Assembly: GCA_944388585.1 (NCBI GenBank)
Contig: CALXJI010000006.1
Location: 1-64,000, forward strand
DNA length: 64,000 nt
Direction: 5' to 3'
From: an uncultured Clostridia bacterium
GTDB taxonomy: Bacteria; Bacillota; Clostridia; TANB77; CAG-465
Below the pieces are notes generated by a model. The model was given only the letters and a program-made list of their open reading frames with translations, searched no databases and was not told where the DNA came from. Position numbers and translations under genes: made by a program. The first letter of the stretch is position 1; each line of letters begins with the position of its first letter. Below are positions 41,528 to 51,782 of the stretch, piece after piece.

Positions 41528-42502
41528 TTAAGTTACAATAGATAATCCGCCACTAGCATATCCTATGATACTATTTTGGAATCTTTCACCAGAAGATTTT
41601 GCAGAAAACACAAATAAAAGTCTAGTTTTAGGTGTAACTGGTATATTAAGATTATTAATAGTACCACTTACTATTGCTCCAACTGGAACATTTCCTGTAA
41701 GATTTGGTGTTAAAGTTATAGTAGTATTAGGAATTTCTACAAAATTGTTATCTGGAATATCAGATTTATATAGTTTAGCAAATATAGTTACGGTTGTATT
41801 TGTTAAATCAGTTGGTATAGTAGTTGAAAAATATGCTGTTAAGCTATCTAATGTTCCATTACGTGGAATAGAGAAAGATAGGTTATCTATTAGTGCCATA
41901 TCTATTGAAGATTCTAATGCTTGGTTACCTGCAGCAGAACCACCAAATCCAATAAAGCTTGGAACACCATTAGTATTTTCGTTGTTAGTTGTTAAAGTTA
42001 TTGGCTGTCCAGATGAAAATGGAAGGATTGCATTAGATATACCTGTAGCACCTTGAGGACCAGTTGCTCCAGTAGCACCTGTAGCTCCAGTAGGACCAGT
42101 AGGACCAGAAATACCAGTAGGTCCAGCAATACCAGTTGCTCCAGTTGCACCTGTAGCTCCAGTTGCCCCTGTTGCACCAGTTATACCAGTAGGTCCAATT
42201 ATACCAGCAGGACCAGTTGGTCCAGTAGCTCCAGTTGGTCCAGTTATACCAGTAGCCCCAGTAGCGCCAGTAGCTCCAGTTGGTCCAGTAGGACCAGTTG
42301 CTCCTGATGGTCCTTGTAATCCTGTAGAACCAGGAATCCCTTGTATACCTTGAAGACCTTGAATCCCTTGAGGGCCAGTAGGTCCTATTCTTCCTTGGGG
42401 TCCTGTAGGACCAGTAGGTCCAGTAATACATTTTGTACAAGTTATTGTACTATTTGTGTTACATGGACATTGATTTGTATTATTTAAATCAAAAAAATTC
42501 AT
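41528..42502 (-). CDS. Collagen-like spore-surface protein with BclB-type C-terminal domain
   Basis: 324 aa. Short Cys-rich N-terminus ([14 protein letters not shown]), then about 45 Gly-X-Y triplets, mostly GPTG, GATG and GPQG (residues 28-155), and a C-terminal beta-sandwich of about 165 residues (from [13 protein letters not shown] to [11 protein letters not shown]) typical of BclB-like exosporium proteins, which trimerise and stand as hair-like filaments. The triplets with Thr are usual glycosylation sites. The promoter upstream resembles sigma-K/E (CATATATTA), in line with mother-cell expression. Confidence 0.9.
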   Translation of the reverse strand: MNFFDLNNTNQCPCNTNSTITCTKCITGPTGPTGPQGRIGPTGPQGIQGLQGIQGIPGSTGLQGPSGATGPTGPTGATGATGATGITGPTGATGPTGPAGIIGPTGITGATGATGATGATGATGIAGPTGISGPTGPTGATGATGATGPQGATGISNAILPFSSGQPITLTTNNENTNGVPSFIGFGGSAAGNQALESSIDMALIDNLSFSIPRNGTLDSLTAYFSTTIPTDLTNTTVTIFAKLYKSDIPDNNFVEIPNTTITLTPNLTGNVPVGAIVSGTINNLNIPVTPKTRLLFVFSAKSSGERFQNSIIGYASGGLSIVT

Positions 42503-42536
42503 TAAAAAACTCCTTTTTGAGCATCTAGCTCTATAA

Positions 42537-42564
42537 TAATATATGTATATAGGACAAGTTTTGT
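42537..42564 (-). promoter_or_regulatory. Sporulation (sigma-K/E-like) promoter of collagen gene 1
   Basis: On the minus strand CATATATTA fits the sigma-K -10 CATA-N3-TA, with AC 17 bases before it. Same arrangement as at 44612. A small hairpin GAGC/GCTC at 42519-42531 starts the leader. Confidence 0.6.
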
Positions 42565-42565
42565 T

Positions 42566-42597
42566 ACAAAAAGAGATGGTTTTTTAGACCATCTCTA
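42566..42597 (-). terminator. Terminator of the glycosyltransferase gene
   Basis: AGAGATGGT and ACCATCTCT pair over a seven-base loop, followed by TTTTTG on the minus strand. Confidence 0.8.
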
Positions 42598-42601
42598 AAT
42601 A

Positions 42602-43681
42602 TTATACAAATTTTTCTATAAATTTTTTGTTATTTATTAGTCTTTCTTCATTAGGACTAATTTTTAATGCTTTATTTACAAATAATAAAGATACATCATA
42701 TTCTTTGATGTTGAAAAAATAAAGAGAAAGCAAATCATATATAGTATGATCCCAGCTAAATACTTCATTTATATATGTCATTTGATGTGTCCTAATTTTT
42801 AAAGCTTGAGTACAGTAATATAATACATCATCCCAATTTTCTTCTTTATATTCTAATAAAGCTCTCTCTACGTAAGGATCTCTTAGATAAGGAGCTTCAT
42901 TTATAGCTTTATCTAGCCAAAGTCTAGCATTATCTATTCGATTTAAATTAATATATGCACGAGAGATAAATCTCATAGAAGCACATCTTTCATCTTTCCA
43001 AGTAGCACTAGGAAGAGAAAGGTGCTTTTTTAGTGTTTCTATGCATTTTTCCCATTTCCCATAGTACATATATTCTCTACCTAAGTAATGAGTGTTTCTA
43101 TCATCATTTGGATCTTCTTTTACAGATAGCTCTAGTAAAGGAAGATAACTAGATCTAGATTTTTTTAGGTCAGGATAATGATTTAAAACAATTTTTTCTG
43201 CGGTTAGTATATTTTCTTTTTCGCCTTTAAAAGTTAAAATTTCATGAACTGGATGAGTCCAAATATAATCATTTCTTGAATGCATTTTATCTGTAAGAAA
43301 TGTTACTAATGGATTATTATTACTATCTAATCTCCAGTTATACGTATAACGTATTCTGTTAGCATTTGTAGTCCATACTTTTTCTAATTCTTTACGCCAG
43401 CCTTTTTGCAGTACTTCATCTAAATCTGTACAAACACAAATATCTGTGTCTTTGGGAACTAGCTCTAAAGATTTATTTCTTGCTATGTCAAATCTCCAAG
43501 GAGTAATTTTTTCAATTTTTACATTAACTCCAAGTTCTTTTAATTTTTGAGCAGTATCATCTGTAGAGCCAGTATCTAATACATATATTGCGTCAGCTTC
43601 TTGCATAGAATCTACCCATCTTTTTACAAATTTAGATTCATTTTTTGCTATTGCATATACACATATTTTATATTTTCCCAT
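42602..43681 (-). CDS. GT2 glycosyltransferase with TPR-like C-terminus
   Basis: 359 aa. GT-A fold with [39 protein letters not shown] and the metal-binding [12 protein letters not shown] near residue 88, followed by a domain of tetratricopeptide-like repeats ([24 protein letters not shown] and later). Such enzymes often add sugars to surface proteins. The gene is directly coupled to the collagen-like gene upstream: its ribosome binding site (ATAGGAG) includes that gene's stop codon. It very likely glycosylates Thr in the collagen repeats of one or both neighbours. Confidence 0.85.
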   Translation of the reverse strand: MGKYKICVYAIAKNESKFVKRWVDSMQEADAIYVLDTGSTDDTAQKLKELGVNVKIEKITPWRFDIARNKSLELVPKDTDICVCTDLDEVLQKGWRKELEKVWTTNANRIRYTYNWRLDSNNNPLVTFLTDKMHSRNDYIWTHPVHEILTFKGEKENILTAEKIVLNHYPDLKKSRSSYLPLLELSVKEDPNDDRNTHYLGREYMYYGKWEKCIETLKKHLSLPSATWKDERCASMRFISRAYINLNRIDNARLWLDKAINEAPYLRDPYVERALLEYKEENWDDVLYYCTQALKIRTHQMTYINEVFSWDHTIYDLLSLYFFNIKEYDVSLLFVNKALKISPNEERLINNKKFIEKFV

Positions 43682-43690
43682 AGACTACTC

Positions 43691-44578
43691 CTATGGTCCT
43701 GTAGGTCCAGTAGGACCAGTTGCTCCTGTAGGTCCAGTAGGTCCGGTTGCTCCAGCAGCACCAGCAGGCCCGGTAGGACCAGTTGCTCCAGCAGCACCAG
43801 CTACACCAGTAGGTCCAGTTGCTCCAGTGGCACCAGCAGGCCCAGTAGGTCCAGTTGCTCCAGCAGCACCAGCTACACCAGTAGGTCCAGTAGGCCCAGT
43901 CACACTAGCCCCAGTAGGTCCAGTAGGCCCAGTTGCTCCAGTAGCACCTGCCACACCTGTAGGTCCGGTAGGCCCAGTTACACTAGCACCAGTAGGCCCA
44001 GTAGGTCCGGTTACACCTTGAGCACCAGTAGCACCAGTAGGTCCAGTTATACCAATACCAGTAGCTCCTGTAGGACCAGTAGGTCCAGTAGCTCCTTGAG
44101 GACCGGTAGGTCCCACTGTTCCAGCACCAGCAGCACCAGCAGGCCCAGTAGCACCTGTGGCACCAGTAGCTCCTGTTGCTCCTGTTGCTCCTTGCACACC
44201 TTGAAGTCCTTGTATTCCTTGAGGACCAGTAGGTCCAGCAGGAATTACCATATTAAGTATAAAATTAGGTGATACACCTGTTATAGTAGCAGATGCAGGT
44301 GTTCCAGGAGTACCAGTTATTACAGTACCAACTGTAAGTACAGGTGTTGCACCTGTTGCTCCGGTAGGTCCAGTTGGTCCTTGAGTACCTTGTGGTCCTG
44401 TAGGTCCTGTATTTCCTTGAGGACCTGGAATACCTTGAATTCCTTGAACTCCTTGAGGACCAGTAGGTCCTATTGGTCCAGTTGGTCCTTTTATGTACTT
44501 GGTACATAAAATAGGATTTGGACCTGGGCAGCCATCACATGGACGATTACAATTGCAATCATTAAAATTATTATTCAT
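43691..44578 (-). CDS. Collagen-like protein without C-terminal domain
   Basis: 295 aa. The N-terminus has [21 protein letters not shown], then Gly-X-Y repeats (GPTG, GATG, GAAG, GPQG) with one interruption at about residues 75-110 ([20 protein letters not shown]..., a beta-rich insert). It ends in GPTGPTGP without the globular domain of the neighbour, so either it is naturally short or lost its C-terminus. The ATG at 44578 follows GGGAGGTATCTT. It shares its promoter type and 5' hairpin with collagen gene 1. Confidence 0.85.
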   Translation of the reverse strand: MNNNFNDCNCNRPCDGCPGPNPILCTKYIKGPTGPIGPTGPQGVQGIQGIPGPQGNTGPTGPQGTQGPTGPTGATGATPVLTVGTVITGTPGTPASATITGVSPNFILNMVIPAGPTGPQGIQGLQGVQGATGATGATGATGATGPAGAAGAGTVGPTGPQGATGPTGPTGATGIGITGPTGATGAQGVTGPTGPTGASVTGPTGPTGVAGATGATGPTGPTGASVTGPTGPTGVAGAAGATGPTGPAGATGATGPTGVAGAAGATGPTGPAGAAGATGPTGPTGATGPTGPTGP

Positions 44579-44611
44579 AAGATACCTCCCATAGAGCATA
44601 TAGCTCTATAA

Positions 44612-44638
44612 TAATATATGTATAAATTAAAGAAGTGT
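44612..44638 (-). promoter_or_regulatory. Sporulation (sigma-K/E-like) promoter of collagen gene 2
   Basis: CATATATTA with AC 16 bases upstream; 44591-44609 forms a hairpin ATAGAGC/GCTCTAT at the start of the leader. The region around it is almost identical to that before collagen gene 1. Confidence 0.6.
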
Positions 44639-44744
44639 TAATATATACATATAAAATATACAAAATCTATTTCCTACAAAAATAGATAAAAAATATGTAT
44701 ATTATAAATTATGCAATAAGATTAAAATATAGTATTATATAATA

Positions 44745-46862
44745 ATGAAAATAAAAATAATTATTATAATAATTTTAATATTTACTATTTTTATTAGGAT
44801 AAAAGAATACATGTATATTTATAATGAAAAATATAAATCTCTTTTAAATAAGCAACAAGTATTTGAAGTAGAAATAATCAATATATATAAAGAAGAGGAA
44901 GATAGTATTACATATAAAGTAAGATATGATAGTAATTATTTTTTACTATCATGTGATAATAAAGAGTATAAATATAAAAATAAAGATAGGCTAGTTGTTT
45001 TAGGAAAAATGTATGAAATTAAGAAAAATAACAATCCATATGAGTTTGATTATAAAAGGCACTTAAATTCAAATGGTATAGTAAATAGAATTTATTCCAA
45101 TAAGATTTTAAAAGAGGAAATAAATACTGAAAGTCTAATATTTAAAATTAGAACAATGTTTTCAAATAAATTAGAGTTAAGTATGTCATATACTAATTCA
45201 AATATATTAAAGAGTATAATGTATGGTGATGATTTATTTTTAGATTCTGATATAGAAGATAAATTTATGAATATAGGAATAGGTCATTTTATATGTGTAT
45301 CAGGATCACATATTATTTTCCTACTTAAAAGTTTTGAAAAGATTACGAAAACAAAAAAATTGACAATATTAAAATTTATTTTACTTATATATTTTTTCTG
45401 TATATGTTTGTTCAATATTACATTATTTAGAGCTATTTGTATGTTTTTTCTATTATCTATAAATAAAAAATATAGCTATATAAAAAGATATTTTATATCA
45501 CTATATATTGTTGCCTTAATAAATCCATATTATATTTTTAACGTTGGGATACTTCTTTCATTCTTTTCTGTATTAAGTATAAAATTGTTTTATTCTTTAA
45601 TAAATTCATATATAAAAGTAAAATTTAAAGTAAAAGGTAAAGTAGTAGAGTATATTATAGATAATATTTCTTTAACATTAAGTTCACAAATATTAATTCT
45701 ACCTATTTTGTTATATTGTTTTGGATATTTTTCTCTAATGTGTATTTTTTCAAATTTATTATTAGGAGTTTTACTAGATTATATAATGAGTTTTAGTTTT
45801 ATTCTTTTTATATTGTTCTTTATCCCGTATATTTCTAATATATTAATAATTATTGTTAATTTTTTAATTAGCATATTAGTTATGTTAGTAGATTGTATTA
45901 ATAGCATAAATTATATAAATATCACATTTCCAGTACCTCCATTTTGGATTATAATAATTTATTATGTTTTAGTTTTACTATTTTTATATGATAAAAAGTT
46001 ATATGTTATTTTTTGGAAGAGTAGAAAAGCTATAAGAAAATTAGTAAAAATATTTAAAATATTATCTATATCATGTGTTTTTATATGGTTTGTTTATACT
46101 AGCTTTTTTGAAAAATGTATTATATTTTTTAATGTAAATCAAGGAAATATGGCGTATATTCGCGATGGTATTACAAGTATAATAGTAGATATAGGTTCAA
46201 CAAGAGAAAATAATGCAGCAAATATAATGATAAATTATTTAAATGGGAAAAATATAAAATATATAGATGCTATTTTAATTACTCATATTCATAGTGATCA
46301 TATTAATGGAATAGAAGAGCTTTTAGAAAATATAGATGTAGGATGGATTATAATGTCCATTCCAGTAGAAAAGAGTAATGATTATTTAGAACTTGTAAAG
46401 CTTTTAAAGAGAAGGGAAATACCAATAATTTATATTAAAGAGGAAGATAAAATAACGATTGGAAATATTAATATAGATATTTTATCTCCACCAAATAGCA
46501 AAATAATAGATGATGATATTTTAAACGCAAATTCTACCGTATATTTAATAGAGTGGAATTATAAATATGCATTATTTATGGGAGATGCTACTAAAAATAC
46601 AGAAAAATATATATTAAATAAATATATAAATGATTTTAGTATTAAAGAAAAATTAGAAAAAATAAGTTTTTATCAAGTAGCACATCATGGTTCAAAAACA
46701 TCTACATTTGAACCTTTTATATCTAAAATAAATAATTGTAATGCTATAATATCTGCAGATAAAAGTGTATATGGTCATCCAGATGAAAGTGTAGTAGAAT
46801 TGTTAAAAAAATATTATTTTAATGTATATATTACTGAACAAAATGGAGCAATTAAATTTTAA
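44745..46862 (+). CDS. comEC: ComEC/Rec2 DNA-uptake channel protein
   Basis: 705 aa. An N-terminal OB-like domain, a core of about eight to ten membrane segments containing IGHFICVSGSHIIFLLKSF, and a C-terminal metallo-beta-lactamase domain with ITHIHSDHINGIEELLENI near residue 510 and VAHHGSKTSTF. ComEC forms the channel through which single-stranded DNA enters during transformation; the beta-lactamase part degrades the other strand. The start follows a weak site. comEA is not visible nearby. Confidence 0.9.
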   Translation: MKIKIIIIIILIFTIFIRIKEYMYIYNEKYKSLLNKQQVFEVEIINIYKEEEDSITYKVRYDSNYFLLSCDNKEYKYKNKDRLVVLGKMYEIKKNNNPYEFDYKRHLNSNGIVNRIYSNKILKEEINTESLIFKIRTMFSNKLELSMSYTNSNILKSIMYGDDLFLDSDIEDKFMNIGIGHFICVSGSHIIFLLKSFEKITKTKKLTILKFILLIYFFCICLFNITLFRAICMFFLLSINKKYSYIKRYFISLYIVALINPYYIFNVGILLSFFSVLSIKLFYSLINSYIKVKFKVKGKVVEYIIDNISLTLSSQILILPILLYCFGYFSLMCIFSNLLLGVLLDYIMSFSFILFILFFIPYISNILIIIVNFLISILVMLVDCINSINYINITFPVPPFWIIIIYYVLVLLFLYDKKLYVIFWKSRKAIRKLVKIFKILSISCVFIWFVYTSFFEKCIIFFNVNQGNMAYIRDGITSIIVDIGSTRENNAANIMINYLNGKNIKYIDAILITHIHSDHINGIEELLENIDVGWIIMSIPVEKSNDYLELVKLLKRREIPIIYIKEEDKITIGNINIDILSPPNSKIIDDDILNANSTVYLIEWNYKYALFMGDATKNTEKYILNKYINDFSIKEKLEKISFYQVAHHGSKTSTFEPFISKINNCNAIISADKSVYGHPDESVVELLKKYYFNVYITEQNGAIKF

Positions 46863-46910
46863 ATGTATATTATATATAAATATGTAAAACATATTTATAT
46901 AGGTGATTTT

Positions 46911-47510
46911 ATGATAAGTTTAAAAGATAAATTAATTTATTGTTTAGTTTTAGTAGTATTTTTAATTTCTGGTGTTACTTTTGGGTATTTTCAAACAAGA
47001 TTTTCATCTGGTATAAGTGTGAATAATGAAAGTTTACTAGATTATGCAAGAGATTATGCTTTTAATCCGAATATGAAAGAGGCAGTAAGTGTTTCAACAA
47101 AAACATATGACATTGAAGTTGTATATGAAGATGACTATTCAGGATGTGGAGAAAGTGTAACAAATAGTAAAATGGAGTATGGAACTACAATAGATGAAGT
47201 AAAAGAAAAAGAGAAGAAATACCAAGAAGAAAATGGACTTAATTATAATGTAAAAGCAGAAGGAACAAATAGGATAATATATGCTAGAACATTAAGTGGA
47301 AATTGTCCAAACCACTTTTTAGTTATTTTAGAAAATGGAAATATTAATGTATATTCTATACAAACAGAAGATAAGAAGACAGTTTATATGACTATAGATA
47401 ATGTAAACGTAGATTATTTAAGAGAAGAGCTAAAAGAAAAAGTAGAAAAGGGAACATATATTAATTCAAGAGAAGAATTAAATTTATTTGTTGAAGATTT
47501 AGAAAGTTAA
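46911..47510 (+). CDS. Membrane-anchored protein of unknown function
   Basis: 199 aa with one N-terminal membrane segment (about 9-27) and an extracellular domain containing two Cys pairs (YSGCGES and SGNCPNH) that may form a disulfide. AGGTGATTTT precedes the ATG at 46911, 50 bases after comEC. The domain resembles BofC-like or intermembrane beta-sheet sensors only loosely; no family recognised. Confidence 0.65.
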   Translation: MISLKDKLIYCLVLVVFLISGVTFGYFQTRFSSGISVNNESLLDYARDYAFNPNMKEAVSVSTKTYDIEVVYEDDYSGCGESVTNSKMEYGTTIDEVKEKEKKYQEENGLNYNVKAEGTNRIIYARTLSGNCPNHFLVILENGNINVYSIQTEDKKTVYMTIDNVNVDYLREELKEKVEKGTYINSREELNLFVEDLES

Positions 47511-47560
47511 TATTGAATATTTTTACCTCTTATGCTACTCTATAGTTAGGAGGTATTGTT

Positions 47561-48652
47561 ATGGATAATGAAGATCAAAAAACAAACCTACCAGATGAGT
47601 CAAATAAACAAGAACTAGATAAAAACGTAACAGAAGAAAAAAATGTAGAAAGAGCAGCAAGTAATATTAAACCTAAACAAGCAAAAGATGAAAAAAGAGA
47701 AGTAGTAGTACATTACAGAAAACCTAGTGTTTTTTCTTGTATTTTACTTGTTTTGATAGGAGTATTAATAGCTACTATTGTATTTTTAATTATATATTTC
47801 TTTAAATTGAATAATAATGATGTACATATATATGATGATTTAATAGATAGTACAATAGATGTTCCAAATGTGGATAATGATGAGGGAAAAATTAGCTTAA
47901 AGTTGTCTCCAACCGATGATATAGTTGTAGCTGCATATGCTAAAATTCCTACACAAATTAGAGGATATGAACCATATTATGGTCAATTAATAACAAAAGA
48001 TAGTATAAGTGATAATAATAAATTATTATTTGTTTTAAGACAATTACAAGATGAATTTAAAACAACATTTATTAGTGTTTTAGATCAAAAAGATGAGTTT
48101 GATAATATAGTATCAAAATTAGACAATAAAATGATTGGAATGACTCCTACAGAGCTAGGTACAATTATAAAATTTGATCTAGATACTGTAAGTCAAAGAT
48201 ATAAATCTGTATTTGGTGCATCACAAGAAGTTCCTTTAATTGATGCAGATACATCACTTGGATATGTATATGAGTATGTTCCAGAAGATAATTGTTTTTA
48301 TGGACATAAATATGCAGGAGGCGGAGGTCAAGATTTTCGATATAAATCTCAAATATATGAGTGTGAATTAAGTGAAGATAGAAAAGAATTATATATTTAT
48401 GATAATTTTGTAGCGTTTAATTCATATCACATAGGTGGTTCAAATTGGGGATTTGCTTTATATAATGATTCTGACTGTGAAAATATGATTGTTAGTTTGC
48501 AAAGAACAAGTGAAAATGGTAATATTTTATATAATGGAAAAACATATGATGAGATTATAGATGAATATATTAATCAAGCAGGAAAATTTAAACATACATT
48601 TAAGTTAGATGACTCAGGAAACTATTATTGGTTTTCATCTGAGCAAATATAA
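47561..48652 (+). CDS. Membrane protein with large extracellular domain, unknown
   Basis: 363 aa. Residues 1-60 are charged, cytoplasmic; a membrane segment follows (about 65-90); then an extracellular domain of about 270 residues with several aromatic stretches (YEPYYGQLITKD, YGHKYAGGGGQDFRYK, GGSNWGFALYNDSD). AGGAGGTATTGTT precedes the ATG. No family recognised. It is followed by a bidirectional terminator shared with the ClpE-like gene. Confidence 0.65.
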   Translation: MDNEDQKTNLPDESNKQELDKNVTEEKNVERAASNIKPKQAKDEKREVVVHYRKPSVFSCILLVLIGVLIATIVFLIIYFFKLNNNDVHIYDDLIDSTIDVPNVDNDEGKISLKLSPTDDIVVAAYAKIPTQIRGYEPYYGQLITKDSISDNNKLLFVLRQLQDEFKTTFISVLDQKDEFDNIVSKLDNKMIGMTPTELGTIIKFDLDTVSQRYKSVFGASQEVPLIDADTSLGYVYEYVPEDNCFYGHKYAGGGGQDFRYKSQIYECELSEDRKELYIYDNFVAFNSYHIGGSNWGFALYNDSDCENMIVSLQRTSENGNILYNGKTYDEIIDEYINQAGKFKHTFKLDDSGNYYWFSSEQI

Positions 48653-48685
48653 AAAAAGCCCTAGTTAGTTTAATAACTAGGGTTT
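48653..48685. terminator. Bidirectional terminator
   Basis: AGCCCTAGTTA pairs with TAACTAGGGTT over a six-base loop; T-runs on either side serve both converging genes. Confidence 0.85.
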
Positions 48686-48689
48686 TCTA

Positions 48690-51014
48690 TTATTTTTTTA
48701 TAATTATTTTATCATTTTCTTTATCTACATCTAAAGTATATTTTTTATTTTCTTTAATTTCATTTTTAATAAATCCTACAGCTAAAATATCTTCTATATA
48801 TGTTTGAACAGCACGTCTTAGAGGTCTTGCTCCAAATTTATCACTGTGTCCTTTTTTAGCAATAAATTCTACAACTTCAGGTGTATATTCAAATAGTATA
48901 TTTTTTGTTTTAGTCTCAGTTTGTAACTCTTTAATCATTAATTCTGAGATGTTTAGTATTGTTTTATCATCAAGTTTGTTAAATGTTATTATATCATCAA
49001 TTCTATTTAAAAATTCAGGACTAAAGAATTCTTTTAAAGCTTCTGCAGTTTTATTTTCTAACATATCTGTTTCTATATTAGTATTTGCAAATCCGTATCC
49101 ATCAGATTTAAAGTTTGTTCCAAGATTTGATGTAAGAATAACAATTGTGTGTTTAAATGATACGCTTCTTCCTTGAGAATCGGTAAGAATCCCCTCATCT
49201 AGAATTTGAAGAAGTATATTGTATACACTTGGATGTGCTTTTTCAATTTCATCAAATAGAACAATGCTATATGGATTTCTTCTAACCTTTTCTGTTAATT
49301 GTCCAGCTTCATCATATCCTACATATCCTGGAGGAGAACCTATAAGTTTAGAAGTAGAATTAGATTCCATATATTCAGACATATCTAGTTTAATAACTGC
49401 ATCTTCATTATCAAAAAGCTCATATGCTAAAGCTTTAACAAGAGCTGTTTTACCAACACCAGTAGGTCCTACAAATATAAATGAAGGAGGCCTTTTAGAA
49501 GAAGTTATATTAGCTCTTTTTCTAAGTATAGCGTTAGATAGCTTTGTTATTGCATAGTCTTGACCAAGTATTTTTTTACTTAAATTATCTTTAAGAGATA
49601 AAAGTTTTTCTGTTTCAGAAGTTTTTATTCTCATAACAGGAATTTTTGTCCAAAGTTCAACAACTTGAGCTATGTTATCATATGTAACTTCTTTTGGTTT
49701 AGAATTTGCAATTAGATCATCAAGTTTTGTTTTCAATTTACATTTTATTTCTTTATTTTTAGCAGCTCTTTCAAATATTGCATTGTCTACTGCTGAATTT
49801 TCATTATTATTATCTGAAGCTTTTGCTATTTCTTCTTGAATTTCTTGTTCTTGAGCAATTGCTTCATCTAGCTGTTTTTGAAGTTTTTCTATTTTAGCTA
49901 AATTTAAATCTTCTAAATTCACTCTAGCACAAGCTTCATCTAGTAAGTCAATAGCTTTATCTGGAAGAAATCTATCGTGTATATATTTACAAGATAGATC
50001 TACTGCATATCTTAAAGTTTTATCTGGAATTTTTACTTTATGATAATCTTCATAGTATCCTTTAATACCTTTTAATATTTTAAAGCAATCTTCTTCAGAT
50101 GGCTCATCAATCATTACTGGTTGAAATCTTCTCTCTAGTGCACTGTCTTTTTCTATATACTGTCTATATTCTTTAAGAGTAGTTGCACCAATTAATTGGA
50201 CTGTACCATTTGCAAGAGCAGGCTTTAGCATATTAGCAGCATTCATAGAATTGTCATGTTCAAGACCACCAACAATGTTATGAACTTCATCTATTGCTAA
50301 AATAACATTTCCTAAAGCTTTACATTCATCAATTAAACCTTTTACTCTTGATTCAAATTGACCTCTAAACTGAGTACCAGCAACAAGAGAAGTCATGTCT
50401 ATTAAATATACTTCTTTATTAACAAGTTTACCTGGAACGTCACCATTTACTATTTTCATAGCTAGAGCGTTTATTACAGCTGTTTTACCAACACCAGGTT
50501 CACCAATTAATGCTGGATTGTTTTTTGAACGTCTATTAAGAATTTGTATCATTCTTTGAAGCTCAACTTCTCTTCCTATAACTTTATCTATTTTACCTTG
50601 ACGAGCTTTTTCTGTTAAATTCTCGCCAAAAGTATCTAAATATCTAGTTTTTTTATTTTTCTTTTTTCCATCTTTTTTATCTTCATCTTTTTTGTTATTT
50701 TTACCAAAAGGTAGTATGTTACCAAATATGCTTCCAAGACTATTATTAGATTTTTCATCGTCATCATCAAGTCCTGCTAATTCATCACTTCCATCTAAAG
50801 AACCAATCATACTATCAAATTGATTTGACATATTTTCTAAATCTTCTGGATTCATGTTAGACATTTCTTTCATTATATTAGCCAAGGGATCAATACCTTG
50901 TTTTTTTGCACATTCAATACATAATCCTGTAGTTTCTCCTGTAGGTTTACCATCTTTATCTAACTTGTTAATAAAAACAACAGCTAGATTTTTTTTGCAT
51001 ACAGAACATAGCAT
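48690..51014 (-). CDS. clpE: ClpE-like Clp/Hsp100 AAA unfoldase
   Basis: 774 aa. N-terminal zinc finger (C3-x2-C6 and C32-x2-C35 in MLCSVCKKN...LCIECAKK), a 60-residue linker rich in Asp and Asn, then two AAA domains: GEPGVGKTA near residue 173 and GPTGVGKTA near 514, with a short coiled-coil middle domain between them. The zinc finger and the C-terminal domain make it ClpE-type rather than ClpC. It unfolds proteins for ClpP, which is not in this window. The ATG at 51014 is chosen because AGGAGATGA is too close to the codon at 51026. No CtsR operator (GGTCAAANANGGTCAA) is seen upstream. Confidence 0.85.
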   Translation of the reverse strand: MLCSVCKKNLAVVFINKLDKDGKPTGETTGLCIECAKKQGIDPLANIMKEMSNMNPEDLENMSNQFDSMIGSLDGSDELAGLDDDDEKSNNSLGSIFGNILPFGKNNKKDEDKKDGKKKNKKTRYLDTFGENLTEKARQGKIDKVIGREVELQRMIQILNRRSKNNPALIGEPGVGKTAVINALAMKIVNGDVPGKLVNKEVYLIDMTSLVAGTQFRGQFESRVKGLIDECKALGNVILAIDEVHNIVGGLEHDNSMNAANMLKPALANGTVQLIGATTLKEYRQYIEKDSALERRFQPVMIDEPSEEDCFKILKGIKGYYEDYHKVKIPDKTLRYAVDLSCKYIHDRFLPDKAIDLLDEACARVNLEDLNLAKIEKLQKQLDEAIAQEQEIQEEIAKASDNNNENSAVDNAIFERAAKNKEIKCKLKTKLDDLIANSKPKEVTYDNIAQVVELWTKIPVMRIKTSETEKLLSLKDNLSKKILGQDYAITKLSNAILRKRANITSSKRPPSFIFVGPTGVGKTALVKALAYELFDNEDAVIKLDMSEYMESNSTSKLIGSPPGYVGYDEAGQLTEKVRRNPYSIVLFDEIEKAHPSVYNILLQILDEGILTDSQGRSVSFKHTIVILTSNLGTNFKSDGYGFANTNIETDMLENKTAEALKEFFSPEFLNRIDDIITFNKLDDKTILNISELMIKELQTETKTKNILFEYTPEVVEFIAKKGHSDKFGARPLRRAVQTYIEDILAVGFIKNEIKENKKYTLDVDKENDKIIIKK

Positions 51015-51224
51015 AAAATTTATCATCTCCTATATATATTATTTATTATAAAATAATATAGAAATTATAACACAAAAGTGATATAAAAACAATAAAAATG
51101 ACTAAATACAACATCAAAAAGACTTTAAATAGTAAAATATTTAAATATAATACTCTTTAATTTAAAAGTGCTTTAAAAAATATTATATTTTTGGTATAAT
51201 CTAGTTAGTTAAAAGGAGATAGAT

Positions 51225-51779
51225 ATGGAAAATTTAGATAATATAATAGAGGCGGTAATGTTTGCACTTGGAAGAGAAATTTCAGTTAATGAATTAAGTC
51301 AAACATTAGAAGTAGAAAAAGAAAATGTAGAACAATCTATAGAGAATTTAAAAAATAAATATAATAAAGAACAAGGAGTAAATTTAGTTAAAGTAAATGA
51401 TATGTATCAACTTGTTACAAATAAGGAGTATTATGAATATGTTAATAAATTTGTAGAAAATACTAAAAGACAAAATTTATCTATTGCAGCACAAGAAACA
51501 TTAGCTATAATTGCATATAATCCTAAGATAACAAAAAGTGAGATAGAAAATATTCGTGGAGTAAATAGTGATTTTTCTGTAAATAGACTTTTAGAATGTG
51601 GTCTTATAGAAGAGGTGGCAAGACTTAATTTACCAGGTAGACCAGCAGCATATAGCGTTACAAATGAATTTTTAAGGGCGTGTGGAATAGAAAAAATAGA
51701 GGATTTACCAGAGTATGAAAATATAAAAATAAAAGATGAACAAATGTTAGTTTCAGATTATCAAGAAAAAGAGGAGTAA
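51225..51779 (+). CDS. scpB: Segregation and condensation protein B
   Basis: 184 aa. Two winged-helix domains with IIEAVMFALGREISVNEL, AIIAYNPKITKSEIENIRGVN and RPAAYSVTNEFL, matching ScpB. It pairs with ScpA and SMC to form condensin. scpA is not adjacent here. The next gene addB starts 4 bp after its stop, forming an operon. AAAAGGAGATAGAT precedes the ATG. Confidence 0.95.
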   Translation: MENLDNIIEAVMFALGREISVNELSQTLEVEKENVEQSIENLKNKYNKEQGVNLVKVNDMYQLVTNKEYYEYVNKFVENTKRQNLSIAAQETLAIIAYNPKITKSEIENIRGVNSDFSVNRLLECGLIEEVARLNLPGRPAAYSVTNEFLRACGIEKIEDLPEYENIKIKDEQMLVSDYQEKEE

Positions 51780-51782
51780 TAT

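Noticed and set aside
41565..44507. Several Ser/Thr/Arg-rich and Trp/Tyr/Asn-rich frames across the collagen genes
   Set aside because: Shadow frames of the Gly-X-Y repeats; composition and lack of starts rule them out.
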